In this document: positions 30,401 to 39,008 of the stretch, one piece after another
Layout of the letters: every line of letters begins with the position of its first letter
Position numbering within the stretch: the first letter of the stretch is position 1
NCBI RefSeq assembly: GCF_001639105.2
Contig: NZ_CP028902.1
Span: 554,806 to 593,836, forward strand
Direction: 5' to 3'
Source: Azospirillum humicireducens
GTDB taxonomy: Bacteria; Pseudomonadota; Alphaproteobacteria; Azospirillales; Azospirillaceae
DNA length: 39,031 nucleotides
Made by a program: the position numbers and the translations under genes
The notes under the pieces: model-generated
What the model saw: the letters and a program-made list of their open reading frames with translations, nothing else
Told to the model about the DNA's origin: nothing
Database searches by the model: none

Positions 30401-33400
30401 GACCGGATCGAATGCGCCATCGCTGTGGTCGTCGTCGGGGCAGGACGCCCAAGCAGGCGGCACGGCGGGGGCTGGTGGCATCACTCTCGGCTCCGGCGGC
30501 TCCAGCCCGTTCAGCTTGGGCGGGCTGGTGTCCAAGGCGTCGGGCGGATGGCTCGACCGCCAGCTCGGCGGCGGCATCTCCAGCGCCGCCAGCTGGCTCA
30601 ACACCCCGGTCTACGGCATGAGCGAGGTGCTGAACACGGGTCAGGTCGCTCAGCAGGCGGCCCAGCTGGGGACCGGTGCGCGCGAACTGGCGTCCAACAG
30701 CATGCCGCTGGCCGGGTCGCCGGGCTCCGGCGGCGTGACGCCGGGCGACATGCTGTCCGGCGTCGGCTACGGCATCAACGCGTTCATGAACTTCAAGTCG
30801 GGGAATGTGGTCGGCGGCATCGGCAACACGGCCGCCACCGTCATGAGCTTCATCCCCGGCTTGCAGGAGTTCGCCCCCTTCGTGGCCCTCGGCAGCCAGC
30901 TGCTCGGCGGCCTGTTCGGCAAGAACCGCGGCGAACCGGCTGCCGCCGCGGTTGTCGGCTACAACGGTACGAAGCAGAGCTACGCCGGGTCAGCGACCGA
31001 CAATGAGGGGTCGGCCGAGCAGGCCCAGCAGCTGCTCCAGTCGCTCGACGCCGCGACCTCGAAGTTCCTGGCGCTGGTCGGCGGCAAGACGACGGGCGAG
31101 TTCGGGATCGGCGTCGAGGCAAAGGAGGGCCGCTTCCGCGTCCGTGAAGGCGGTGCCGCCGGTCAGCTGGCCGGCGACTATGCGACGCTCGACGAAGCCG
31201 TCATCGCCGGCTTCCGGTACAACGTCAGCAAGGGTCTGATTTCCGCGTCGGACGACGTGCTGAAGGCCGTCAAGAACAGCACCAAGACGGACATCAACGA
31301 GTTCCTGGCCGACGTGTCGTTCGCCAAGGACTTCCGGTCGCAGTTCGACGCGATGAATCTTTCGCTGGATCCGACCAGCAATCAGATCCGCAGCTTCACC
31401 GAACAGGCGAAGACGCTTGGCGACCAGATCGCCACCAACATCGTCGACTGGCGCACCAAGGCCAGCGAACTGGGGTTGGCGACCGAGACCGAGCTGACCA
31501 GCGCTGCCCGCAAGGGCATGCAGGCCATGCTTGGGCTCGGCGCCACAACCGACCCGCTGACCGGTCTGGCGGCCGTCACCAAGCAGGCCGAGATCAATGT
31601 CGAGACCTTCCGGCCCGCGCTCGCGACGCTGGGCTACACGGCGGCCGAGCAGGCCGACATCGTCAGCCGCTACACCCAAAAGCTGAAGGACGACTACACC
31701 GCGTCGGTCCAGCTGGTGCAGAGGCAGGGCGCCGCCGCAATCGGCGGCCTGACCGATCCGTCCGCCATCGCCTCGATGTCGGACCGCTTTCGCACCGCGC
31801 TGGGTCTGGACCCGACGATCAAGGGCGTGGCCGGACTGGTGACGACACTGCAGGCAGTCGAGGCGTCGGCCGTCCGTGGCGCTCTGACCATGGGCGATTT
31901 GCGCGCGGCCCTGGCGCAACTGGACACCGCGCTCATGGACGGCGTGGTGACGGGAGAGCAGTACACGTCGCTGATCGCAACGCTGACCAGCGCATGGTCA
32001 AATGCGCAGGGTGTGATGTCCGCGCTCCGGCAGGGCCAGATCGCGGTGGAGCAGGCCATCGACGCCGGTTGGCGGCCGACCCTCGACGCCCGGCTGTCGG
32101 ATGCCGGCCTGTCAGGTGCCGCCATCGAGGCGCTGCGGCCGACGTGGCAGGCCGTGATAGACGGCGCGACGAACGGGGCCGTCAGTGCCGGCCAGATGCG
32201 CACCGCCCTGGCGGCACTGGACAGCCAGCTGAAGACGGGCACCATCACCGCCGACCAGCACAAGTCAGCTGTCGCGGTGTTGACTGCGGCTTGGCAGGAC
32301 AGCACCACCGCAGCAACCCAGGCCGCCGAGGCAGCAACCCAGGCCGCCGAGGCAGCAACCCAAGCCGCTGCGGCGCGGGCCGAGCAGGTCGCGTCGACAT
32401 GGTCGAGCCTGCTGTCCACCGCCGTCCAGCAGGTCGGCGAGAAATGGCGCACCGTCGCGTCGGACGCGCAGCAGGCGGCGAGTGCATGGTCGAATGTCGC
32501 CGACGCCATGTCGCGGGCCAGCCGCGACGTCATGCTCGACACCAGCACGTCGAACCTCGGTTCGAAGGGCTTGCGTGACGCGGCCAAGGAGGAATTCGAG
32601 CGACTGCAAAAGGTCATCGCCACCTACGCTGACGCGCAGAAGGAGGGCAAGGCGACCGACGCGCAGCGCACCGCGGCCCTGGACGCCGCCGGCCAGCTGG
32701 ATGCGATCGGCAAGAAGTACCTGGAAGCCCAGCGAGCCTATAGCGGCGACGGCAGCGCCTACGATCAGACGCTCACGGATGTCCGGGCGGCGTGGGACAG
32801 CACCGGCGCGCTCGGCCTGACCCTGAAGTCGGCCGAGACCAAGCGGGCCGAAGACGCGCAGACGACCATCGACCGGTTGGAGCGATTGACCGGCATCGGC
32901 AGCGACCAGAGGGCGCTGCTCGATCAGATCAAGGCTGCAATCGGCACAGGCAACACGGACATGGCGCAGCTGGTCGGCCTGGTGCGGAACCTGCCAGGCT
33001 ACCAGCGCTATGCGGCTCCTGCGGATGTGCAGGCGACGTGGAACGGCCTGTCGACCGCTGCCCGCAATTCGCTGGCCCAGCAGTTGGGCTACAACGGGTC
33101 GGCCAATGACGCCGGCTTCAACGATTTCCTGGTCGCCAATGGCAAGGGCGCTTCTTTCGAGGCGCTGGTTCGCGGCATGGCGTCGGCCGTCGCGACACCC
33201 TTCCGCGCCAGCAGCGCCGGCATGGCCGGCTGGGAGGCGATGTCGGCGGATCAGCGCACCGCCGTCGCCCGTGAGCTGGGATGGCAGGGCGGCGTGGATG
33301 ATGCGGCCTTCAACGCCTTCGTCGTCGCGACCGCACAGGGCGGTCGGCTCGACGCGTTGCTGGCGGCGCGGGCGCCGGCCAAGCCCACGCCTCCGCCGCT

Positions 33401-34112
33401 GTCACCAGAGCAGCAGTATCTGGCCGCCTATCCCGATGTTGCCGCCGCCGGCATGAGCGCCGCCGACCATTACGCCATCCATGGCGCCCGTGAGGGCCGC
33501 AACAGCTTCGGCATGACGCTGACCCGCGATCAGGCATATCTGGCGCGCTATCCCGACGTCGCCGCGGCCTACGCCCGCGGCGACGTGAGCAGCGCGGCCT
33601 CCCATTACCAGCAGCACGGGGCTGCCGAAGGGCGGGCCTACCAGCGCGGTGGGGTGGTCGGGGCGTCCGGATCGGCGACGGGTGGCGTGGTGGCCAACGG
33701 CATTCGCGGCGTCGACAGCGTGTCCGCCGAGTATGCCGGCGGCGGCCGCATCTGGCTGGCCGGACGCGAGGGCATTCTGACCGCCGATGCCACCGCCGCC
33801 ATCGGCGGCGAAGAGACGATTGCATGGATCAACCGGCACCGTGCGCTACCGACCGTCGTCGGCGCCTACCAGTCGGGTGGCGTGGTCGGCGACAGCGGCT
33901 GGGTTGACGCTGCTCCGAAGGCCGCCGCCACGGTCATCGACATGGCGCCGGTGGTGACGGCGGTCGGCGCCGTGCGCTCGGCGGTGCTGGAGATCGGCGG
34001 CCAGATCGCAGCCATGGCCGCCAGGCTGGCCGGAGTGGAGGACGCCATCGACAACCAATCGGCCGAGATCCGCATGCTGGGCAACCGCCTGTCGAAGCTG
34101 GTGATCCGATGA
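27486..34112 (+). CDS. Tail tape measure protein
   Basis: 2208 residues, the largest gene. The tape-measure domain spans about 170-395 (IELLDIRLRSLTGSTADYGE, FVNIQKATGASTDELKLSLV, GFSAGVLHAEELAQVTEPLP). Long coiled coils follow (about 600-950), then a Gly-rich hydrophobic segment (about 980-1150), helical repeats including three copies of AATQAAE (about 1609-1629), and a C-terminus with two YPDVAAA-HY-HGA-EGR repeats (about 1975-2051) and VVGA/GGVV motifs. The length sets the tail length, predicting a long flexible tail. Start 27486 is uncertain; ATG 27537 (MKVAFQFVADASGL) is equally likely. DNA from about 27760 to 29330 is less GC-rich than the rest. Confidence 0.9.
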   Translation: MTIALFPFVVCNLSSSSMKVAFQFVADASGLVGGIRVARDELDRLGKTTADAAEGMRSSTGTAVEASKGVARELSRVSKAANEAGESLDRAVGGNTVSGINRQRQATKGLADDMGAVGARANALQQAVNGTGSAHASAASATGKHSEAIKGFNRDLEGANDNTLTLSGALSGLRGAFSLLGSLAGGEMLRRFAVQAIETRKEIELLDIRLRSLTGSTADYGETQTFLSGAANRLSADQLTLTQTYAQLLELKRADLVTTGQARTLLEGFVNIQKATGASTDELKLSLVGMAQGFSAGVLHAEELAQVTEPLPGLMQALDRASGNTAGGFRRLVNDGRVTSSMFRDVLIKALQEYAGAAEKAANTIAAAETRRDNALRRLKNESGRQLAGAWNDANDIIADGANWAASYLQGNSRSLDINRLTALYKNRQYATYQLERATSPDDATKYSERLDRLNRQIAAVEQRLSELGATAEDTHRGMSEIWKEIDIGTKVTGDQIAAFTAAAQAAGLNYDKGKLLTTGQAQLGQAVKAVNELLAKSPSALKEIGLDASTLTMVLDKLKEKLDPVTAAIADLNREATTVAILPKYRDLYTLFDKATEEKGRPLDVNESADLTAAWRKKRNADSAEQVRLANEAAAAATRLAQAQDSGRPATVAAARADLQVAEALRDGVIVQADKASYHAAKLKENMAGLAGQAGEAATASSRQARQALELAAATEQGGAAAAAAALRHQIENETLKVGAGAHGELARRLTEEDAARRKLAGAQWNRDMDLQIQAAKSLAEAEGRGAKAVAEATTANQVAAQVEKEGVEVDGARAKAIGAKTAELLKWQERQNYQRSLREADDDIALLQRELALQGEGETIRSRTLELARAELDIRHQFPTATEAEVAALLRKHETAIRLREDIAQQRGLWDELGRLGERAFDRIGSAITEAFTQGKSSTISWGSVAKAVMSEVIQAAMQLAVVNPLKNWATGSNAPSLWSSSGQDAQAGGTAGAGGITLGSGGSSPFSLGGLVSKASGGWLDRQLGGGISSAASWLNTPVYGMSEVLNTGQVAQQAAQLGTGARELASNSMPLAGSPGSGGVTPGDMLSGVGYGINAFMNFKSGNVVGGIGNTAATVMSFIPGLQEFAPFVALGSQLLGGLFGKNRGEPAAAAVVGYNGTKQSYAGSATDNEGSAEQAQQLLQSLDAATSKFLALVGGKTTGEFGIGVEAKEGRFRVREGGAAGQLAGDYATLDEAVIAGFRYNVSKGLISASDDVLKAVKNSTKTDINEFLADVSFAKDFRSQFDAMNLSLDPTSNQIRSFTEQAKTLGDQIATNIVDWRTKASELGLATETELTSAARKGMQAMLGLGATTDPLTGLAAVTKQAEINVETFRPALATLGYTAAEQADIVSRYTQKLKDDYTASVQLVQRQGAAAIGGLTDPSAIASMSDRFRTALGLDPTIKGVAGLVTTLQAVEASAVRGALTMGDLRAALAQLDTALMDGVVTGEQYTSLIATLTSAWSNAQGVMSALRQGQIAVEQAIDAGWRPTLDARLSDAGLSGAAIEALRPTWQAVIDGATNGAVSAGQMRTALAALDSQLKTGTITADQHKSAVAVLTAAWQDSTTAATQAAEAATQAAEAATQAAAARAEQVASTWSSLLSTAVQQVGEKWRTVASDAQQAASAWSNVADAMSRASRDVMLDTSTSNLGSKGLRDAAKEEFERLQKVIATYADAQKEGKATDAQRTAALDAAGQLDAIGKKYLEAQRAYSGDGSAYDQTLTDVRAAWDSTGALGLTLKSAETKRAEDAQTTIDRLERLTGIGSDQRALLDQIKAAIGTGNTDMAQLVGLVRNLPGYQRYAAPADVQATWNGLSTAARNSLAQQLGYNGSANDAGFNDFLVANGKGASFEALVRGMASAVATPFRASSAGMAGWEAMSADQRTAVARELGWQGGVDDAAFNAFVVATAQGGRLDALLAARAPAKPTPPPLSPEQQYLAAYPDVAAAGMSAADHYAIHGAREGRNSFGMTLTRDQAYLARYPDVAAAYARGDVSSAASHYQQHGAAEGRAYQRGGVVGASGSATGGVVANGIRGVDSVSAEYAGGGRIWLAGREGILTADATAAIGGEETIAWINRHRALPTVVGAYQSGGVVGDSGWVDAAPKAAATVIDMAPVVTAVGAVRSAVLEIGGQIAAMAARLAGVEDAIDNQSAEIRMLGNRLSKLVIR
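32310..32372 (+). repeat. Three 21-bp tandem repeats in tape measure gene
   Basis: GCAGCAACCCAGGCCGCCGAG occurs exactly at 32310-32330 and 32331-32351 and as a variant at 32352-32372, encoding AATQAAE three times: heptads of a coiled coil. Unequal recombination here could change tail length. Confidence 0.85.
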
Positions 34113-35650
34113 CCGAGCCGACCGCCTGGATCGCCGAGATTGGCATCACTCGACCGAATGGCACCGCCGAGACGCTGTTCGTCACCGATACGCCGATCCG
34201 ACCGTTTCCTCACAACGACCCCGACCGGCCGAATGTCGTCTACCGGTCGCGGCTGGCCGGGCCGCCCTCCTATTCGGTCGGCACCCATGCGGACCTGTCG
34301 CGGCTCGCCGGCGACGTGGGGGCCGGCCAGCTGGAGCTGCTGAATGGGGATGGTGCCGTGTCCTACCTGTCCGGCTGCGCCATCGGGACGGTTCATGTGC
34401 GGATGGGTCGCGAGGGGCAATACTGGCGCGAGTGGTCGGCGGTGCTGACCGTGCGGGCCGAGCCGCCGCAGCCGACGCTGTCCGCCCGCTCGGCCGGCAA
34501 GGTGACGCTGCCGCTCTATGACCTGCGCGCCAGCCTCGACAGCGACATCGTCACACGGACCTATGGCGGCGGCAACGTCGGCGCCGTCGGCTATGACGGC
34601 ACGCCGGACGCCGGCAAGGGCGACACCGTACCGCTGTGCATCGGCCGGCCGCTGAACGTGCCCGGCAAAGCGGTCAACACGGTCAGCCGGACGTGGCAGA
34701 TCGACGACGGTCCCATCGGCAGCGCGGGCACGCTCTACGACCGTGGCGACCTTGCGAACCTCACGCTGGTGGGGACCTCGACGCCGGCCGCCTTCGACGC
34801 CGTGGCGCTGACCGCTACGCAATATGCCCGCGACCTGTCCCGCGGCCTGGTGAAGCTGGGCGGCGCCATCGGCGGCGACTTGTCGATGGACCCGGTCGGC
34901 CGCACCGATGCCGGCGAGACCGCCGCCACGGCCATCCGCTGGGCGCTGACCAAGCGCGGGGCGGGCAGCATCGGCGACACGCTCGCGAGCTGGGCGCCGT
35001 CAGCCACCATCGGCGCCTGGTGGCCCGGTGCGGTCAGGTACCGCGAGCTGGTCGACCTGATGGCGCGATCTGAAGGGGCGGCGGTTCTGCCGGACGCTCT
35101 CGGCCGCTGGCAGGTCGCGCGGCTGGACGTGCCGTCCGCGCCGATCGACAGCATCGGCGAGGGCCAAATCCTCGACATCGGCGTTGACGACCAGGATCTC
35201 GCCGTGCCGGTCTGGCAGGTGACGGTGAAGGGGCGTCGCAACCACCTGGTACTTGACCGCAGCCGGATCGCCGGCGCGCTCTACGACACCGACCGCGAGG
35301 TGTGGCTGAAGGAGGAATGGCGCAAGGCCGTCGCCAAGGCCGAGTGGGTCAAGGCGCGCTGGGGCGACGATGCCCGCGCCGTCGAGGTGGACACCGCGCT
35401 GACCCACCAGTCGGACATGGAGGCTTTGGCCGCCCGGCTGCTGACCCTGTTCGGTCCACGTCCGGACGGAACGCCGCGCCGGTCTCTGTTCGTCGTGGTG
35501 CCGCTGACGGCCGCCCGGCTGGGCTGGCAGCTGGGCCGGACCCTGCATCTCAGCTACCCGCGCGAGGGCATCGCCGACGACATGCTGCTGCTGGGCATGC
35601 AGCCGGCAGCGCCGTCGCGCCACCTCATGCGACTGCGCTTCTTCGGTTGA
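34109..35650 (+). CDS. Tail tip/hub-region protein
   Basis: 513 residues, ATGA overlap with the tape measure stop. N-terminal beta-rich part (WIAEIGITRPNGTAETLFVT, VVYRSRLAGPPSYSVGTHAD) like distal-tail proteins of Mu-like siphoviruses, a middle with VPLCIGRPLNVPGKAVNTVS, and a C-terminal region (VWQVTVKGRRNHLVLDRSRI; LGWQLGRTLHLSYPREGIAD). Position right after the tape measure predicts a distal tail or hub component. No enzyme motif seen. Confidence 0.65.
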   Translation: MTEPTAWIAEIGITRPNGTAETLFVTDTPIRPFPHNDPDRPNVVYRSRLAGPPSYSVGTHADLSRLAGDVGAGQLELLNGDGAVSYLSGCAIGTVHVRMGREGQYWREWSAVLTVRAEPPQPTLSARSAGKVTLPLYDLRASLDSDIVTRTYGGGNVGAVGYDGTPDAGKGDTVPLCIGRPLNVPGKAVNTVSRTWQIDDGPIGSAGTLYDRGDLANLTLVGTSTPAAFDAVALTATQYARDLSRGLVKLGGAIGGDLSMDPVGRTDAGETAATAIRWALTKRGAGSIGDTLASWAPSATIGAWWPGAVRYRELVDLMARSEGAAVLPDALGRWQVARLDVPSAPIDSIGEGQILDIGVDDQDLAVPVWQVTVKGRRNHLVLDRSRIAGALYDTDREVWLKEEWRKAVAKAEWVKARWGDDARAVEVDTALTHQSDMEALAARLLTLFGPRPDGTPRRSLFVVVPLTAARLGWQLGRTLHLSYPREGIADDMLLLGMQPAAPSRHLMRLRFFG

Positions 35651-35654
35651 CGTG

Positions 35655-36524
35655 ATGGGCACCGCTGCAATCCTCGACGAAAACCTCGCACTCACCGCCT
35701 CCCTGACCGGCGGCAACTGGGCCTTGCCGCTGGAGAACCTGCTGGAGCCGACCGTGCGCGAGACGGTCGCCCGGTGCGTCAGCGGCGATCCCGCCGACGC
35801 TTGGTTTGACGTCGTCTGGACCGGACCGGGCACGAAGTTCGACACCATCGTCCTCGCCGGCGGGGCAATCCATCCGCGCGCGACGTTCAGGGTGACGTGG
35901 TACAGCCACCGCACAGACCGCTCGGCCGCGTCCATTTTGCAGGGCGGCCCGGACGCGGCATGGCTGCGCGTCTACCCGTCGCCCGACCGCCGCCGGGACC
36001 GGAGCTACTACGCCGGCAACTACCTGTCCGGCGGCCAGACCGCCCGCGATCTGGCCGGCAAGACGCCGCAGCTGTTCTACCGGCCGCCGCTATCACCGCG
36101 GTGCCGAGCCCTGCGGATCGAGATCGACAACCGTGGACGGCCGCTCGACCTCGGGCACCTGTTCGTGGCTCGGGCCTTCCGGCCGGACTGGCCCCACAAC
36201 TGGGGCATGGTCCTGGAACCGGTGGACAACAGCCCGGTCGAAGCCACGCCGGGCGGCCGCCGCATCCCGGACCGCCGGCTGGCGCCGGTTCGCAAGACCG
36301 TCCGCTTCGACGATCTGACCGAGGACGAAGCGATGCGCTTCCATGACCTCGGCCTGCGCGCCAGCAAGACGGACCCGCTGCTGATGATCGAGGACGTGAC
36401 GCAAGGCCGCCACCAGTGGCGGCGGGTCAAGCTCGCCACGCTTGAAGACGGCACGATCCCGGTCACTCAAACCGAAGGCGACCTGTGGTCGGCCACCCTG
36501 AAGCTGCTGGAGATCATCGGATGA
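35655..36524 (+). CDS. Tail protein, discoidin-like beta domain
   Basis: 289 residues from ATG 35655 (a GTG directly before is also open). The first 180 residues (ALPLENLLEPTVRETVARCV, WFDVVWTGPGTKFDTIVLAG, RALRIEIDNRGRPLDLGHLF) have the look of a galactose-binding-like beta-sandwich. The rest (RKTVRFDDLTEDEAMRFHDL, MIEDVTQGRHQWRRVKLATL) resembles baseplate or hub components. Probably links tail tip and fibre. No ribosome site; translation may be coupled to the gene before. Confidence 0.55.
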   Translation: MGTAAILDENLALTASLTGGNWALPLENLLEPTVRETVARCVSGDPADAWFDVVWTGPGTKFDTIVLAGGAIHPRATFRVTWYSHRTDRSAASILQGGPDAAWLRVYPSPDRRRDRSYYAGNYLSGGQTARDLAGKTPQLFYRPPLSPRCRALRIEIDNRGRPLDLGHLFVARAFRPDWPHNWGMVLEPVDNSPVEATPGGRRIPDRRLAPVRKTVRFDDLTEDEAMRFHDLGLRASKTDPLLMIEDVTQGRHQWRRVKLATLEDGTIPVTQTEGDLWSATLKLLEIIG

Positions 36525-38446
36525 CCATGCGTCCAACCGCAGAGATCGACCGTTTGTCGAACCGCTACTACAATGAGAACCCCTACAGCGCGGAGAACCC
36601 AGGCGGGCTGGATGAGAGTGACGACGGCCTGACGGCCGGCCACGTCACGAACTTTCCGGACGCGCTCCAGGCGGTCGGGACGGTGGTTAAGTTTGTCGGT
36701 GATGTAGCGCTCGATGTCATCGCCAGCGAGGTGAACGCGGCGGCGTCGGCAACAGCTGCAGCTGGCAGCGCGCAGAGCGCCCAGCTGATTGCCCAGGCGA
36801 CCGCGGCCGACAGGCAGGCCACCGGGCAGGACCGGCAGGCGACCGCTGCCGATCGACAGGCCGTCGCCACCGACAAGGTCGCCGTCCACAACGACCGGCT
36901 TGCCGCCGATGCAGACGCGCAAGCCACCGCGGCTGACCGACAGGCGGTTGCCGCCGACAAGGTCGCCGTCCACGCCGACCGACAGGCCGCTGATGCCGAC
37001 GCACAGGCGACGGCGGCCGACCGGCAAGCGGTGGCGCAGGACAAGGCCGCGGTACATGCCGACCGGCTGGCCACCGAAGTGGCCGCCGCTGCGGCGCAGA
37101 CCTGGAACCCTGCCAACTATGTGCCGAAGACTGGCGGCGGCTTTACCGGGCAGGTAGGCGTGCCAATCGGGTTATCAGCAGTGCCGGGCTTGGCCTTTGT
37201 TGGAGACTCCGACACCGGTCTGGCGCAGGTCGCCGGGCCTAACACGCTGTCGCTGGTGACGGGGGGTGCGGAAGCAATTCGCGCAGAGGTTAATGGCGGG
37301 GCGGCATACCTTTACCTGATCGGCGCTACCGGGGCTTATGGCGCAATGCGGTTGCAGGTGTGGAGTGACGGCAACGTCTACCTGGACAACACGAGAAACG
37401 GTGGTTCTGTCATCGTGCGGACTGCACAAGGTATCGTCGGTGAATTTATTGATACTGCCGGGGCATCCCGAAATCTGCGGTTTCGTGCATCGACCACCAC
37501 CCCGGAGATCAGCACAAGCGCAGGCGCGCTCAATTTGACCAGCGCCACAGGTGAGGTGTTGGTCAACGGCGCTCCTATCGGCGGCGGAGAGGACACAGCT
37601 GCGTCGATTGCCGCCGCAGCGACCGTCAACCTCGGAAGCACCAGCGCGAAAGCAATCCGGATCACCGCCGGGGCCGGGCCTATCACCGCATGGGGCGTCG
37701 CTCCGGCCGGCGCGCATCGAGACATCACCTTCGCCACCAGTGTGGTACTGACCTACAACGCCACCAGCGCCATTCTGACGGGCGGGACCAACATTACGAC
37801 TGTCGCAGGCGACACATGCAGGATGGAGAGCCTGGGTGCTGGAAACTGGAAGATGCTGTCCTACCAGCGGGCCACTGGACGCGCGCTGAATGGCGCGACT
37901 GCGCAAGCACTCAGCTCGACCGACAAAGCATCTGGCATCACAATCAGCAACAACGGCCTCACTGCGACGAACTCGGCAGGCGGCGTTCTGGCAGGCAGGG
38001 CGCTATCTTCCATGAGTTCACCGGTCTACTGGGAGGTCATGATTGATGTCATGCCTGGGGTTATGGGCTTCGGTATCGCGAGCGCTTCGGTAGGCCTGAC
38101 CGATTACATCAGCAACAATCCGGCTGGTTACGCCTACATCCCCGGCGGTCAAAAGGCGACCAACAGCACCCCGTACTCGTTTGGTGCAGGTTGGGGCGCA
38201 GGCTCACGGCTTTGCTTCGCGTTCGACCCGGCCAGCGGGAAGCTGTGGGCTGGACAGGTGTCTGGAGGCGTTGCGGTGTGGGGCGGCGGCGGCGACCCGA
38301 CCTCAGGCGACAACCCAATGTTCATAACGTCGGGGACCATGTACCCGGCTTACTCGTTTAATGGCCAAGGCGCCGCCGTGACGTTTGCGTTCGCAGCGGC
38401 GCAACAGGTCGCCGCCGCTCCTGCCGGTTTCTCTGCCTTTGGATGA
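36521..38446 (+). CDS. Tail fibre, receptor-binding protein
   Basis: 641 residues from ATG 36521 (ATGA overlap). After a conserved N-terminal attachment domain (NRYYNENPYSAENPGGLDES), three 28-residue repeats (QATAADRQAVA-x-DKVAVH-x-DR..., 36836-37087) form a trimeric coiled-coil shaft. A beta-rich part follows (NPANYVPKTGGGFTGQVGVP, typical of fibre N-repeats), and a C-terminal SPRY-like domain (VYWEVMIDVMPGVMGFGIAS ... LCFAFDPASGKLWAGQ ... MYPAYSFNGQ) likely binds the host receptor. GC content falls in the distal part, a common sign of exchange at receptor-binding tips. Confidence 0.8.
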   Translation: MTMRPTAEIDRLSNRYYNENPYSAENPGGLDESDDGLTAGHVTNFPDALQAVGTVVKFVGDVALDVIASEVNAAASATAAAGSAQSAQLIAQATAADRQATGQDRQATAADRQAVATDKVAVHNDRLAADADAQATAADRQAVAADKVAVHADRQAADADAQATAADRQAVAQDKAAVHADRLATEVAAAAAQTWNPANYVPKTGGGFTGQVGVPIGLSAVPGLAFVGDSDTGLAQVAGPNTLSLVTGGAEAIRAEVNGGAAYLYLIGATGAYGAMRLQVWSDGNVYLDNTRNGGSVIVRTAQGIVGEFIDTAGASRNLRFRASTTTPEISTSAGALNLTSATGEVLVNGAPIGGGEDTAASIAAAATVNLGSTSAKAIRITAGAGPITAWGVAPAGAHRDITFATSVVLTYNATSAILTGGTNITTVAGDTCRMESLGAGNWKMLSYQRATGRALNGATAQALSSTDKASGITISNNGLTATNSAGGVLAGRALSSMSSPVYWEVMIDVMPGVMGFGIASASVGLTDYISNNPAGYAYIPGGQKATNSTPYSFGAGWGAGSRLCFAFDPASGKLWAGQVSGGVAVWGGGGDPTSGDNPMFITSGTMYPAYSFNGQGAAVTFAFAAAQQVAAAPAGFSAFG

Positions 38447-38455
38447 GGTGACGTA

Positions 38456-38950
38456 ATGGAAATCATCAACACGGTCCCGACCTTCGACGCGACCACGCAT
38501 CGGATGGCGTCCACCTACACCGATACGCCTGACCCGGAGCGGAACCGCATCGTCCGAGTGTGGGCCGTGGAGCCGATCCCGTTGACGGAAGTGAAGGTGG
38601 CCCGCAAGGCCGCCGCAACCGCCAAACGCCACGAAGTGGAGACCGGCGGTATCATCGTGGCTGGGGCGAGTATCCGGACCGACCGGGAGAGCCAATCCTT
38701 AATCAACGGTGCCTATTCGCTCGCTCGCGACATGCTGGCCGGTGATGTCCAGACGATGCCCATAGACTTCAAGGGCGCTGACGGATGGGCGGAGATTGAG
38801 CCGGCGACTATGCTTGCCATCGGCCGAGCTGTGGCCCTCCATGTCCAGGCTTGCTTCCGCGCCGAGCGGGCGCTGCACGAAGCCATCGACGCGGCTGAAA
38901 CCGCTGAAGCCGTTATGGCCGTTGACATTGCCAGCGGCTGGCCTGACTGA
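38456..38950 (+). CDS. Tail fibre assembly protein, DUF4376-like
   Basis: 164 residues; GAGGTG upstream of ATG 38456. The second half fits DUF4376: KRHEVETGGIIVAGASIRTD, QSLINGAYSLARDMLAGDVQ and WAEIEPATMLAIGRAVALHV. These proteins follow fibre genes and probably act as fibre chaperones or tip components. Last gene of the phage, ending ten bases before the right-end sites. Confidence 0.8.
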   Translation: MEIINTVPTFDATTHRMASTYTDTPDPERNRIVRVWAVEPIPLTEVKVARKAAATAKRHEVETGGIIVAGASIRTDRESQSLINGAYSLARDMLAGDVQTMPIDFKGADGWAEIEPATMLAIGRAVALHVQACFRAERALHEAIDAAETAEAVMAVDIASGWPD

Positions 38951-38960
38951 TGCCAGTGTC

Positions 38961-39008
38961 CACGTCAAACCATCCTGCGCGTCACGTCAAACCATTTTGC
39001 GCGCTACA
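38961..39008 (+). repeat. Right end with two transposase binding sites (attR side)
   Basis: CACGTCAAACCATCCTGCGC (38961-38980) and CACGTCAAACCATTTTGCGC (38983-39002) are spaced 22 bp apart, two helical turns, like R2 and R1 in Mu. The inner copy is the exact inverse of 125-143 over 19 bp. Reading inward, the end would begin 5'-TGTAGCGCGC (39008 backwards), giving the TG...CA termini of Mu-like elements. The last 23 bases (39009-39031) would then be host DNA; a target duplication could not be confirmed on the left. Confidence 0.82.

Noticed and set aside
36521..38950. Possible Mu-type invertible G segment for fibre switching
   Set aside because: No second fibre set, no inverted repeats flanking the fibre region and no gin-like invertase gene are visible.
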